This document shows positions 1 to 6,924 of a DNA stretch of 13,978 bases, piece by piece. This DNA comes from Bacteroidota bacterium (GTDB taxonomy: Bacteria > Bacteroidota > Bacteroidia > Flavobacteriales > Weeksellaceae), in NCBI GenBank assembly GCA_023433225.1, contig JAEZDQ010000113.1, positions 1-13,978 of the forward strand. Direction: 5' to 3'. A program made the position numbers and the translations under genes. Within the stretch, counting starts at the first letter, position 1, and each line of letters opens with the position of its first letter. A model generated the notes under the pieces. It made no database searches. It saw only the letters and a list, made by a program, of their open reading frames with translations, and had not been told where the DNA came from.

Positions 1-2
1 AC

Positions 3-1157
3 ATTGAATTGCGTCAAGAACGTCGCGAGAAAATGGAACAGGCTCAGAAAAATCAGGAGCAGTACATCAAACATACCGAACAACTCATCAATAAATTCCG
101 GGCAAAAGCATCCAAAGCCGCCACGGCCCAATCCCTAATCAAAAAACTTGATAAAATCGAACGGATCGAAGTGGAGAATGAAGATGTCCACAAAATGAAC
201 ATCCGTTTTGCGTCGGCTGTTACTCCGGGAAAAATCATCTTCGAACTGGAAAATGTAGGGAAGGCTTATGGCCAAAAGCAAATCTTTGATGGCGTAAATT
301 TCTTCATCAATCGGGGAGAGAAAATCGCTTTTGTCGGACAAAACGGACAGGGAAAAACCACATTGGCGCGTGTGATGGTGGATGGACTGGAACATTCCGG
401 AACCATCAAACTTGGACATAATGTGGAAGTTGGATATTTTGCACAAAATCAGGCCGAAGTCTTAAACGAAAAATGGACGGTACTGGAAGAGGCCGAATAT
501 GCTTCAACCGAAGAAACCCGAAAACAGGTTCGCGATGTTTTAGGCGCATTTTTGTTCAGCGGAGAAGCCGTAGAGAAAAAGGTTTCCGTGCTTTCCGGAG
601 GGGAAAGAAACCGATTGGCTCTGGCGAAATTACTGCTGAAGCCGTTCAACGTTTTGGTGATGGATGAGCCGACCAACCATTTGGACATTCAATCCAAAGA
701 GATTTTAAAACAAGCTTTGAAAAACTTTGACGGAACCTTGATTCTGGTGTCGCATGACCGTGAGTTTTTAGACGGATTGGCTAAAAAAGTATTTGATTTC
801 CGGGATGGAAAAGTGACTGAATTTTTGGGTGGAATCAACGAATACCTGGTTGAAAGAAAAGCCGAAGGATTCAGGGAAATCGAGGCCACGTCAAACCGTC
901 CAAAAGGAGGAGAACACACAGATTTGGTGTTGAAAGAAAATGAATTATCTCAGGAAGAAATCAAAGAGCAAAAGCGCATCAAAAACAAGATTACGAAGTT
1001 GGAAGAAGAAATTGCAGGATTTGAATCTGAAATCGCTTCACTGGAAAAGAAATTTGAATCTTCACAATCTGATGAAGATTTGAAGAAATATGATGAATTA
1101 AAACTCAGACTGGAAGATAAAATGTCTGAATGGGAAGAACTGATGGAGAAAATTTAG
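3..1157 (+). CDS. ABC-F family ATPase, C-terminal part (5' end outside the window)
   Basis: This is a soluble ATPase of the ABC-F family, whose members act on the ribosome as translation factors or antibiotic-protection proteins. The reading frame is open to the left edge, so the N-terminal ABC domain is missing. Residue numbers count from the TTG codon at position 9, which is internal and not a start. A lysine/glutamine-rich helical linker (1-55) precedes the second ABC domain. That domain has Walker A GQNGQGKTT (110-118), signature LSGGE (195-199), Walker B VLVMDEPTNHLD (215-226) and switch histidine SHD (248-250). A charged coiled coil (about 308-382) ends the protein, as in Uup-like members. 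There are no membrane segments, which argues against a transporter. The subtype cannot be assigned without the N-terminal half. The gene converges on the small gene at 1249. Confidence 0.93.
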   Translation: MELRQERREKMEQAQKNQEQYIKHTEQLINKFRAKASKAATAQSLIKKLDKIERIEVENEDVHKMNIRFASAVTPGKIIFELENVGKAYGQKQIFDGVNFFINRGEKIAFVGQNGQGKTTLARVMVDGLEHSGTIKLGHNVEVGYFAQNQAEVLNEKWTVLEEAEYASTEETRKQVRDVLGAFLFSGEAVEKKVSVLSGGERNRLALAKLLLKPFNVLVMDEPTNHLDIQSKEILKQALKNFDGTLILVSHDREFLDGLAKKVFDFRDGKVTEFLGGINEYLVERKAEGFREIEATSNRPKGGEHTDLVLKENELSQEEIKEQKRIKNKITKLEEEIAGFESEIASLEKKFESSQSDEDLKKYDELKLRLEDKMSEWEELMEKI

Positions 1158-1177
1158 ATTCAATTTAGGGATTTTTT

Positions 1178-1205
1178 AGATTTCTCCTTCGTCGAAATGA
1201 CAAAA
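1178..1205. repeat. Possible interspersed-repeat remnant
   Basis: The stretch reads AGATTTCTCC, TTCGTCGAAA, TGACAAAA. It contains the small inverted repeat TTCG-T-CGAA. From memory, similar strings of the form GATTTCTC...CGAAATGACAAA recur between genes in Bacteroidota genomes. Only one copy is present here, so repetition cannot be shown from this window. Confidence 0.28.
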
Positions 1206-1222
1206 ATTTTAATTAAAATTTT
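1203..1222. terminator. AT-only perfect palindrome between convergent genes
   Basis: Twenty bases made of AAAA, TTTT, AATT, AAAA and TTTT form a perfect inverted repeat midway between the stop of the ABC-F gene (1157) and the stop of the minus-strand gene (1249). Its position between two convergent genes fits a bidirectional terminator. The stem has no G or C, however, and would be weak, so chance in an AT-rich gap is also possible. Confidence 0.35.
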
Positions 1223-1248
1223 CTCTTGCCCAAACCACGTTAATCAGT

Positions 1249-1743
1249 TCATTCATCAAAATAAACCAACTCCTTTTTATATCGTTCAAACTCTTTTTCA
1301 TCCGTTAAACCAACCGCAGAATTAGATTTTTTTACCAAAGCCGCAATCATTTGTTTTTTGGACAATTTATTTTTGGACAATTTTTCAAAAACTTCACGTC
1401 CGATGCGGTTGTTATGCAAATCCATTTCATGGTCAAAAGGTTCGTTCGGGAAACATTCTTCGTGCAAATCGGTGATGAATTTTGCCCATTCGAAGGCTTT
1501 CTCTTTCGAAGTAAAAACCGAACAGTTTTTAGCAATTAATAAATTCCAGGCAGCGTGACGAAAGGCATTGGCAACGCCTCTGCCGCCATGAGCCTCGTGA
1601 AAATGCAATTCAGAAAACAAAATGGATTCAATGGTCGCCCAAACCGTGGGAATCAAGAGCAAAGGATTAGAAATCAGCCCGCGGAACATTTTCCAAGTAA
1701 AACTGACGGAAAGATTTTTAAGTATCTTGAAAAACCTGCCCAT
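1249..1743 (-). CDS. Small conserved protein of unknown function, DUF6973-like
   Basis: The protein has 164 residues and unknown function. Two clusters of polar residues look like a conserved site: HGGRGVANAFRHAAWN (52-67) and DHEMDLHNNRIGR (104-116), with DLHEE (92-96) between them. The spaced His, Asp, Glu and Asn residues suggest a metal or catalytic centre, but this is inference. I recall the pattern from the family now called DUF6973, without being able to verify it. Residues 24-44 are hydrophobic and may be a buried helix or a membrane-associated segment. There is no signal peptide. The ATG lies 1 nt after the gltX stop (TGA-A-ATG), so it is almost certainly the second gene of the gltX transcript and probably translationally coupled to it. 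Confidence 0.82.
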   Translation of the reverse strand: MGRFFKILKNLSVSFTWKMFRGLISNPLLLIPTVWATIESILFSELHFHEAHGGRGVANAFRHAAWNLLIAKNCSVFTSKEKAFEWAKFITDLHEECFPNEPFDHEMDLHNNRIGREVFEKLSKNKLSKKQMIAALVKKSNSAVGLTDEKEFERYKKELVYFDE

Positions 1744-1744
1744 T

Positions 1745-3250
1745 TCAAAGTTTGTTGCTTATAGCTTCGAGCCTTTTCACAACTTCCTCTTTGCCCAGCA
1801 ATTCCATAATCAACGGAACGTCAGGCCCTTGCAAACCTCCGACCAAAGACAGGCGAACAGGCATCATCAGCTTTCCAAATCCGATTTCTTTAGCCTGAAC
1901 AAAGTTTTGGATTGCATCGTGAATTGCAGAATGTTCAAAAGAACTGATTGCTTCCAGTTGGCCTGAAAATTCTTTCAACAATTCCGCAGAATCATCTTTC
2001 CAGGCTTTGGCGATTGCCTTTTCATCGTAAATTTCAGGGGCTACGTAAAAGAATTTACCTTGTTGAAATATGTCTTTGATGAAATTCGCACGTTCTTTCA
2101 GTAAATTAATTACGCTTAAATTGAATTCTTCCGAAGCTGAAATTCCTTCTTTTTCCAATTCTTTTCGAAATTCCGGAAGGATTTCTTCCGCAGATTTTTG
2201 TTGAATGTATTGATGGTTGAACCAAATTGTTTTTTCCGGATTGAACCGCGCACCGGACTTGCTGACTTTTTCTAAACTGAATTCTGAAATCAGTTCTTCT
2301 ATCGTAAAAATTTCCTGCTCCGTTCCGGGGTTCCAACCCAATAGCGCCAGCATATTGACTACCGCATCCGGCAAATAGCCTTCTTCTCTGTAACCTTTTG
2401 AAATCCCCTCTTCGGTTGTCCATTCGATTGGAAACACCGGAAATCCGTGTTTATCTCCGTCGCGTTTGCTGAGCTTTCCTTTTCCTTCCGGTTTCAAAAT
2501 CAATGGCAAATGCGCAAATCTGGGCGCCGTCCAACCGAAAGCCTTGTACAAAAGTTCATGTAAAGGCATTGATGGAAGCCACTCTTCACCTCGAATGACG
2601 TGCGTGATTTCCATCAGACGATCATCAACAATGTTCGCCAAATGATAAGTCGGCATTCCGTCAGATTTATATAAAACTTTATCATCCAACGTATTGGAAT
2701 TAATGGAAATTTTCCCACGAATCAGATCATCCAGTAAAACGGTTTGATTCTCCGGAATTTTAAATCGGATAACATAAGGAATCCCGGAATTAATTTTTGC
2801 CTGAATTTCTTCCTGATTTAATTTCAAAGAATTATTTAACTGATTACGATTCTGTGAATTATAAATAAATGTTTCTCCTTTAGACTCAGCCTCCAAACGA
2901 AATTTATCAAGCTCTTCCGGCGTATCAAAAGCATAATATCCGTTGCCGGAATCAATTAATTCCTGAGCATATTTTGCATAAATTTCTTTTCTTTCAGACT
3001 GTCTGTAAGGCTCATGCGAGCCGCCGAAACCAACTCCTTCATCAGGGTTTAATCCTAACCATTTTAAGGATTCGATGATGTAGTTTTCCGCGCCTTCCAC
3101 ATAGCGGTTCTGGTCGGTATCTTCGATTCGCAACAGAAATTTACCGTTGTGGTGCTTGGCAAAAAGATAGTTGTACAACGCGGTACGAACCCCGCCAATG
3201 TGCAAAGGGCCGGTGGGACTGGGCGCAAAACGGACTCTTACTTCAGACAT
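1745..3250 (-). CDS. gltX: Glutamate--tRNA ligase (GluRS)
   Basis: This is a class I aminoacyl-tRNA synthetase that charges tRNA-Glu with glutamate in the cytoplasm. At 501 residues it is a normal length for bacterial GluRS. The N-terminal catalytic core begins with RFAPSPTGPLHIGG (7-20), where HIGG is the HIGH signature as usually found in GluRS. It continues with LLRIEDTDQNR (39-49), part of the glutamate-binding region, and VIRGEEW (218-224). The second signature, KLSKRDGD (259-266), is the KMSKS-equivalent loop that binds ATP. The all-helical anticodon-binding part follows from about residue 330. The start MSEVRVRFAPSPTG is the expected GluRS start. It is the first gene of a two-gene minus-strand unit, transcribed divergently from the thioredoxin gene. 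Confidence 0.98.
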   Translation of the reverse strand: MSEVRVRFAPSPTGPLHIGGVRTALYNYLFAKHHNGKFLLRIEDTDQNRYVEGAENYIIESLKWLGLNPDEGVGFGGSHEPYRQSERKEIYAKYAQELIDSGNGYYAFDTPEELDKFRLEAESKGETFIYNSQNRNQLNNSLKLNQEEIQAKINSGIPYVIRFKIPENQTVLLDDLIRGKISINSNTLDDKVLYKSDGMPTYHLANIVDDRLMEITHVIRGEEWLPSMPLHELLYKAFGWTAPRFAHLPLILKPEGKGKLSKRDGDKHGFPVFPIEWTTEEGISKGYREEGYLPDAVVNMLALLGWNPGTEQEIFTIEELISEFSLEKVSKSGARFNPEKTIWFNHQYIQQKSAEEILPEFRKELEKEGISASEEFNLSVINLLKERANFIKDIFQQGKFFYVAPEIYDEKAIAKAWKDDSAELLKEFSGQLEAISSFEHSAIHDAIQNFVQAKEIGFGKLMMPVRLSLVGGLQGPDVPLIMELLGKEEVVKRLEAISNKL

Positions 3251-3265
3251 TTCAAAACTTTTTTG

Positions 3266-3273
3266 CGAAGATA
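3266..3273 (-). promoter_or_regulatory. Candidate -7 element for gltX
   Basis: Read on the minus strand this is TATCTTCG, one mismatch from the Bacteroidota -7 consensus TAnnTTTG. It lies 16 nt upstream of the gltX ATG, which would give a very short leader. No clear TTTG -33 element is seen 19 bp further upstream, because that space is filled by the heptamer repeat. Confidence 0.42.
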
Positions 3274-3276
3274 GAA

Positions 3277-3318
3277 ACTTTGGACTTTGAACCTTGAACT
3301 TTAAACCGTGAATTTTGG
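3277..3318. repeat. Degenerate 7-bp tandem repeat, six copies
   Basis: Six consecutive heptamers run without a gap: ACTTTGG, ACTTTGA, ACCTTGA, ACTTTAA, ACCGTGA, ATTTTGG. The consensus is ACTTTGA. The array lies wholly in the 108-bp gap between the divergent gltX and thioredoxin starts, next to the gltX -7 candidate and upstream of the thioredoxin promoter candidate. Confidence 0.7.
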
Positions 3319-3329
3319 CTGGGTTTTTG

Positions 3330-3337
3330 TAAATTGG
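3330..3337 (+). promoter_or_regulatory. Candidate -7 element for the thioredoxin-fold gene
   Basis: TAAATTGG differs from TAnnTTTG at one position and ends 21 nt before the chosen ATG at 3359. No TTTG -33 element with 19-bp spacing is present. The identification rests on the -7 match and its position. Confidence 0.33.
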
Positions 3338-3358
3338 CTTCGGATTAAATTCAAAAAA

Positions 3359-3895
3359 ATGAAAAAATACGCCTCAATCATCCTATTCATGGCCTTTATT
3401 TGGAACGGATTTGCACAGGAAGTCCCGACCGAAGTCAAAACGGAATTTGATTCGGTTGCACTCAACCAGCCTATTTTTGATTTAGAAGGAAATGAAATTT
3501 CTGTCGGAGACGTGTTGAAAAAATACGAAGGAAATGTAGTCCTACTCGACATCTGGGCATCCTGGTGTCCGGATTGCATCAAAGGCCTTCCCAAATTAAA
3601 AGAGGTTCAAAAGGAATTCCCGGATGTGGTTTATTTGTTTTTTTCACTCGATAGAATCGGGAAAGAAGATGCGTGGAAAAACGGGATTGAAAAATATGAC
3701 ATTGAAGGCGAACATTATTGGTTCAATACCGAATGGAAAAATGATTTTACCAATTACATCGGGATCAACTGGATCCCGCGTTATATACTAATCGACCGTA
3801 GTGGAAAAATTGCACATTATTATGCAATCCATGCGGACGACCCGCAAATGATGGAAATGCTGGTGGAATTAAATCTGAATCCTAAGGTGGAATAA
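3359..3895 (+). CDS. Secreted thioredoxin-fold (TlpA-like) oxidoreductase
   Basis: This is a small periplasmic or envelope thiol-disulfide oxidoreductase of the TlpA/ResA type, 178 residues from the chosen start. Residues 1-19 form a signal peptide (MKK, hydrophobic core, cleavage near GFA-Q). The thioredoxin fold contains the redox-active motif WCPDC (69-73), after strand VVLLDIWAS, and the conserved cis-proline in WIP (140). A longer in-frame reading from a GTG at 3308 would add 17 residues ahead of the signal peptide and would overlap the tandem repeat. The ATG at 3359 is therefore preferred. There is no lipoprotein cysteine, and no partner gene for cytochrome maturation is nearby, so the substrate is unknown. 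The gene stands alone on the plus strand and shares a terminator with the convergent secreted-protein gene. Confidence 0.92.
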   Translation: MKKYASIILFMAFIWNGFAQEVPTEVKTEFDSVALNQPIFDLEGNEISVGDVLKKYEGNVVLLDIWASWCPDCIKGLPKLKEVQKEFPDVVYLFFSLDRIGKEDAWKNGIEKYDIEGEHYWFNTEWKNDFTNYIGINWIPRYILIDRSGKIAHYYAIHADDPQMMEMLVELNLNPKVE

Positions 3896-3896
3896 A

Positions 3897-3921
3897 AAAG
3901 GCACCCAAAAAGAGTGCCTTT
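3897..3921. terminator. Bidirectional hairpin terminator between convergent genes
   Basis: Arms AAAGGCAC (3897-3904) and GTGCCTTT (3914-3921) pair perfectly around a 9-nt loop. The hairpin starts 1 nt after the thioredoxin stop and lies 27 nt downstream of the minus-strand stop at 3949. Read on the minus strand the 3' arm runs into CCTTTTTTATT, a good U tract. On the plus strand only three T residues follow the stem, so it should terminate the minus-strand gene more efficiently. Confidence 0.8.
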
Positions 3922-3948
3922 CCATGAAAAACCTAAACCTCTCAATTA

Positions 3949-5658
3949 TTATCTTTTAATAATTTTGAATGTTTCGACCATTCCTCCTTCCAATATTACG
4001 CGGAATATATATACACCCGGCGTAAGTGAAGAAATATTCATTTGTCCGTTCGATACTTTGGAACCGGCCATTACCTGCTGGCCTGCCATATTAAATACCG
4101 ACACGCTTTCTATTGATTTTACCGAACTTAAATTCAGCACATCTTTGACCGGATTCGGATAATAAGTGAAATTAGCATTGTTTAGGTCTGAAATCCCAAG
4201 CTCTCCTATGTTTACGGTATAATCTTCGGTTTCACCAAAGCCCTGATCCTCATCACAGGCCATATCCCAGGTCGCACTTGCTTCTCCTACCGCAGCAACC
4301 CTCACCCTCATTCTGTAAAGACCGGCAACGGCATCGTCCGGAATGGAAATTTCACCCGTAACGAGACCTGCGGTTCCTGTTCCTAAATAGGTAAATTCAT
4401 TTTCGTCGAAAGTTCCGCTGTTATCATAATCAATCCAAACAGAAACCGATTCAAACGGCCAGCCATCACCTACTGTCACAGAAATAGGATAAGTATTCCC
4501 AATCTCAACTTCGGCAACTTGGTCGGTATAATCGCCATATCCGTTAGGACTGCAATCGGTGGTATTGTCAATTCCCGAAAAGGTTACGTTGGTAATCAGG
4601 TCTCCGTCCGTACAATCCAGAACAGGCTCGCAATATTCCGGCCCTCCGGGAATCAGGAGGTCATCAAAATATACCGCCCATCCCAACGCCATGAAAGCCG
4701 GTCCGCTTGTCCAACCGGCAACATAGTTTCCGTCTGAGGAAATCCTGTATCCCTGTCCGTCCAATGTGCTTGCATCGATATCAAATCCGCTCAATACATC
4801 AGTCAAAAACTGAGCTTCTGCCCCTAAGTCTGCATGATATAAAATAGGATCTCTCGAAAACCCTTCCCCGTCTATAAACTTTTCGGCGTATCCCACGACT
4901 ACTCCGTTTTCTGAAATATCTGAAAAAGAAGCACTTAAATAACCTTCAGGTATAGAATAAGTGGTAAAATCTTCTTCAGCTATTTTATAAATGAATGGCT
5001 CCCCTCCAAAAACCCCAACTATTTCATTATTTTCATTAATCGCATTGGCTTCTCCATGTGTTTCCTGTTTCAGAACGATTGTACCGTCTTCATAAAAATA
5101 AGCGGGCATTCTCACTGTGCCGACCGGAAGGTCATCAACCCATCCGACTGCAATACCGTTATTGTTTACGCTATATGCGGCACCGTATTCATACAAATCG
5201 TTGGAAAGCAACCTGAATGTTTCCGTCTCAGTATTGTAAATAAAGCCCCAGGCACCGTCTTCCGGGGTCCATCCCGTTTGGCCTACCACATAAATCCCGT
5301 TTTCCGATATATCATAAATGGTATAAGAAACCGTTGGATTGAATGCCGTTTCGGGGAAACTGACCCAGTCTCCTTCATTTCTGTAGCCGGGGACAAAATT
5401 TCCGGCTCCGTCATCCATGAGTCCCACTACCTGATCCGCATCGTTGTTAGCTACGGTCTGAACTACTCCGGTTTCGGCAAATGAAGAACTATTCGTTGCG
5501 AAGTCATAATATCCGTTTCCATGAAGTCCGCTTCCCTGATTATTGATGTCATAAATCGCGGTTCCGAATTCGGTTAGTAGATTTAATTGAACTTGAGCCC
5601 AAGTAAGACCCAGTACTCCAAAAACTAAGGCTTGTCTGATTGTATAAAGTTTATTCAT
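3949..5658 (-). CDS. Secreted T9SS cargo protein with HAF-like repeats and a GEVED domain
   Basis: This protein of 569 residues is probably exported by Sec and then carried across the outer membrane by the type IX secretion system. Residues 1-21 form a signal peptide (cleavage near TWA-Q). Residues 33-330 hold about seven related segments of the form I-N/S-x-N-G-x-x-V-G. The clearest are YDISENGIYVVGQ (115-127), YSVNNNGIAVGW (162-173), SDISENGVVVGYAEK (246-260) and YRISSDGNYVAGW (304-316). They resemble HAF repeats and may form a beta-propeller. A GEVED-type domain follows (about 343-484), with the VWIDYDNSGTFDENEF core (407-422) and FGETEDYTV (474-482). The C-terminal sorting domain (about 498-569) begins YYPNPVKDVLNLSS and ends FKIIKR. 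No catalytic motif is seen, so adhesion or ligand binding is the likeliest role. Two membrane-bound regulator genes lie upstream on the same strand. Confidence 0.9.
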   Translation of the reverse strand: MNKLYTIRQALVFGVLGLTWAQVQLNLLTEFGTAIYDINNQGSGLHGNGYYDFATNSSSFAETGVVQTVANNDADQVVGLMDDGAGNFVPGYRNEGDWVSFPETAFNPTVSYTIYDISENGIYVVGQTGWTPEDGAWGFIYNTETETFRLLSNDLYEYGAAYSVNNNGIAVGWVDDLPVGTVRMPAYFYEDGTIVLKQETHGEANAINENNEIVGVFGGEPFIYKIAEEDFTTYSIPEGYLSASFSDISENGVVVGYAEKFIDGEGFSRDPILYHADLGAEAQFLTDVLSGFDIDASTLDGQGYRISSDGNYVAGWTSGPAFMALGWAVYFDDLLIPGGPEYCEPVLDCTDGDLITNVTFSGIDNTTDCSPNGYGDYTDQVAEVEIGNTYPISVTVGDGWPFESVSVWIDYDNSGTFDENEFTYLGTGTAGLVTGEISIPDDAVAGLYRMRVRVAAVGEASATWDMACDEDQGFGETEDYTVNIGELGISDLNNANFTYYPNPVKDVLNLSSVKSIESVSVFNMAGQQVMAGSKVSNGQMNISSLTPGVYIFRVILEGGMVETFKIIKR

Positions 5659-5679
5659 ATAAATTGTTTTTTTAATGGA

Positions 5680-5710
5680 TAAACTTAACCTTAAATTCTA
5701 TCCCTGAAAA
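5680..5710 (-). promoter_or_regulatory. Candidate promoter of the T9SS cargo gene
   Basis: On the minus strand TAAGTTTA (5687-5680) matches TAnnTTTG at all but the last position. A TTTT (5710-5707), close to the TTTG -33 element, lies exactly 19 bp upstream. The -7 element is 21 nt from the ATG. Confidence 0.38.
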
Positions 5711-5725
5711 GAAATAGATTTTTGA

Positions 5726-5737
5726 ATTTCATGAAAT
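5726..5737. promoter_or_regulatory. Perfect 12-bp palindrome, candidate operator
   Basis: ATTTCATGAAAT is a perfect inverted repeat with no spacer. It lies about 16 bp upstream of the proposed -33 element of the T9SS cargo gene, where an activator could bind. The 121-bp gap holds no other clear signal, and no terminator is visible after the upstream gene. Read-through from the regulator genes is possible. Confidence 0.25.
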
Positions 5738-5779
5738 CCTTAAGCCGAAAAGTGATTTAAGTAATTGTTTTTAAGAGCT

Positions 5780-6127
5780 TTAAATACCATCCGGTTTCTC
5801 GTTTTTTTCAACGGGCCTCAACTGCTGTTTTAAGATTTTGAAACGCATCTGAAACTTAATTTCGCCGTAAATTATGAATGAAATCAAAACCAAGATAAGC
5901 AATGAGATTATGGAAATCCCAATCCCATATTTTGACTTTATCTCCTGAATTTTATGGTCTGTTTCCCGTGAATGTTTGGCAAGGGAAACGCTGATGGTTT
6001 TTCTTTCTTCGATTTTATTTTGGGCTTCCGTCCGGAGGTATTTTTCGTAATATTTTTGGTATTTGTCCCATTGGTTAATTGCGAGGTAATTATCAGAAAG
6101 CCCTTTGTAAAGGCCTTGGTTCAGCAC
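5780..6127 (-). CDS. C-terminal fragment of a frameshifted TPR membrane protein
   Basis: This 115-codon frame begins at a GTG that is not a real start. Its first residues, LNQGLYKGLSDNYLAINQWD, continue the TPR superhelix of the frame ending at 6154. A helical stretch of charged residues (30-65) follows, then one transmembrane helix (68-87). A short basic tail of about 28 residues ends the protein where its paralogue upstream continues into a DNA-binding domain. On its own it has no signal peptide and no ribosome binding site. Confidence 0.6.
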   Translation of the reverse strand: MLNQGLYKGLSDNYLAINQWDKYQKYYEKYLRTEAQNKIEERKTISVSLAKHSRETDHKIQEIKSKYGIGISIISLLILVLISFIIYGEIKFQMRFKILKQQLRPVEKNEKPDGI

Positions 6128-6153
6128 TAGATCTCCTACATTTTTAGATATTT

Positions 6154-6924
6154 CTACGGCTTGTTTAATTGAGCAATCGCCACTTCATACTCGCCCTGCA
6201 TGGTGAAAACTTCTGCTAACCCTTTTCGGGAAAAGGCTTCCAGGCTTTTGGCTTCTATTTTTTGTGCAAAAGCCAGGGATCTGTCAAAATTAATTCTTGC
6301 CGAGTCATATTGCGCCAATGTAATAAAGCAGTTCCCTTTGTTATAGGTGATTACACTCATGTTTGCAATCATTTTGGGGTCGCATGGTTCTGTTCTAAAC
6401 TGATTCAGCGAACGGTTAAAATAATCAATGGCTATATCACAGCTGAGCTGGTCACGGTAAATAAAACCCCGAACCCCATAATTATTTCCCAAAATAAGTC
6501 GGATGGAGTCCTTGTGCGGGTAACCGGCAATGATCTGTTCAGATTCGTCCAAATATTGCAGTGCTTTGTCGTTTATTCCCAATTGGTGGTACTGTGCCGC
6601 GATTTTATTCAATACTGAAATTTCAGAGCGGGAATCCTTGCTCTTTTTACTTAAATCTGCGGCTTTCAATGCGTAATCGAGTGATTTTTCATATTCTCTT
6701 TTGGATGAATAGGCATTCGACAATAGTAGAAGTGCGTTGATTTTCTGTTTAGACCCGCTACTGGTTTCGAACATCCGGATCCCGGTTTCTATGGCCTTGT
6801 CGGGGTCGTCATAAACGTTGAGCGTTGCGGCAATATACATACTGTCTGAAACGCTCTGCGAAAAGGAGTTAGACAGAATGAAGAAAAAAATTATGGCCAG
6901 ATATGTTTCAAATTGATACCTCAT
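6154..6924 (-). CDS. N-terminal fragment of the frameshifted TPR protein
   Basis: This frame encodes 256 residues from the chosen ATG at 6924. A longer reading from 6996 would place 24 charged residues before the signal peptide and lies entirely inside the upstream gene, so it is rejected. MRYQFETYLAIIFFFILSNS and the following FSQ form a signal peptide. Helix pairs typical of TPRs follow: KINALLLLSNAYSSKREYEK, then EISVLNKIAAQYHQLGINDK, then a repeat around YNKGNCFITLAQYDSARINF and another ending GEYEVAIAQLNKP. The frame stops abruptly inside a repeat. Confidence 0.65.
   Translation of the reverse strand: MRYQFETYLAIIFFFILSNSFSQSVSDSMYIAATLNVYDDPDKAIETGIRMFETSSGSKQKINALLLLSNAYSSKREYEKSLDYALKAADLSKKSKDSRSEISVLNKIAAQYHQLGINDKALQYLDESEQIIAGYPHKDSIRLILGNNYGVRGFIYRDQLSCDIAIDYFNRSLNQFRTEPCDPKMIANMSVITYNKGNCFITLAQYDSARINFDRSLAFAQKIEAKSLEAFSRKGLAEVFTMQGEYEVAIAQLNKP

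Larger units (their letters stand above)
5780..6924 (-). pseudogene. TPR-transmembrane protein lacking a DNA-binding domain, split by one frameshift
   Basis: The frames 6924-6154 and 6157-5780 join into one protein if a single base is restored. On the minus strand the reading ...CAA TTA AAC AAG CCG TAG stops. Adding one base near the AAGCC at 6161-6158 gives AAC AAG GCC GTA GAA ATA, which continues smoothly as NKAVEISKNVGDL. The span of 1145 nt is 3n+2, and restored it encodes 381 residues. These are a signal peptide (1-23), periplasmic TPRs (about 24-300), a transmembrane helix (334-353) and a 28-residue cytoplasmic tail. Its N-terminal region aligns with the adjacent regulator (NVYDDPDKAIE against TVYSNPDEAVK), so the two are paralogues. 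The start overlaps the stop of that regulator by 17 nt. A sequencing or assembly error and true decay are equally possible from sequence alone. Confidence 0.75.

Noticed and set aside
2106..2423. A 105-codon minus-strand frame inside gltX
   Set aside because: It is an out-of-phase reading of the synthetase gene, with arginine-rich composition and no motif.
3308..3358. A longer N-terminus for the thioredoxin-fold protein from a GTG at 3308
   Set aside because: It would place 17 residues ahead of a clear signal peptide and overlap the tandem repeat and promoter region.
5056..5484. A 142-codon plus-strand frame antisense to the T9SS cargo gene
   Set aside because: The minus-strand frame has a signal peptide, repeats and known domains. 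The antisense frame has none and no promoter.
5738..5762. CTTAA/TTAAG inverted repeat after the HTH-less TPR gene as a terminator
   Set aside because: The stem is only five A/T-rich pairs with a mismatch above it and no U tract in the right place.
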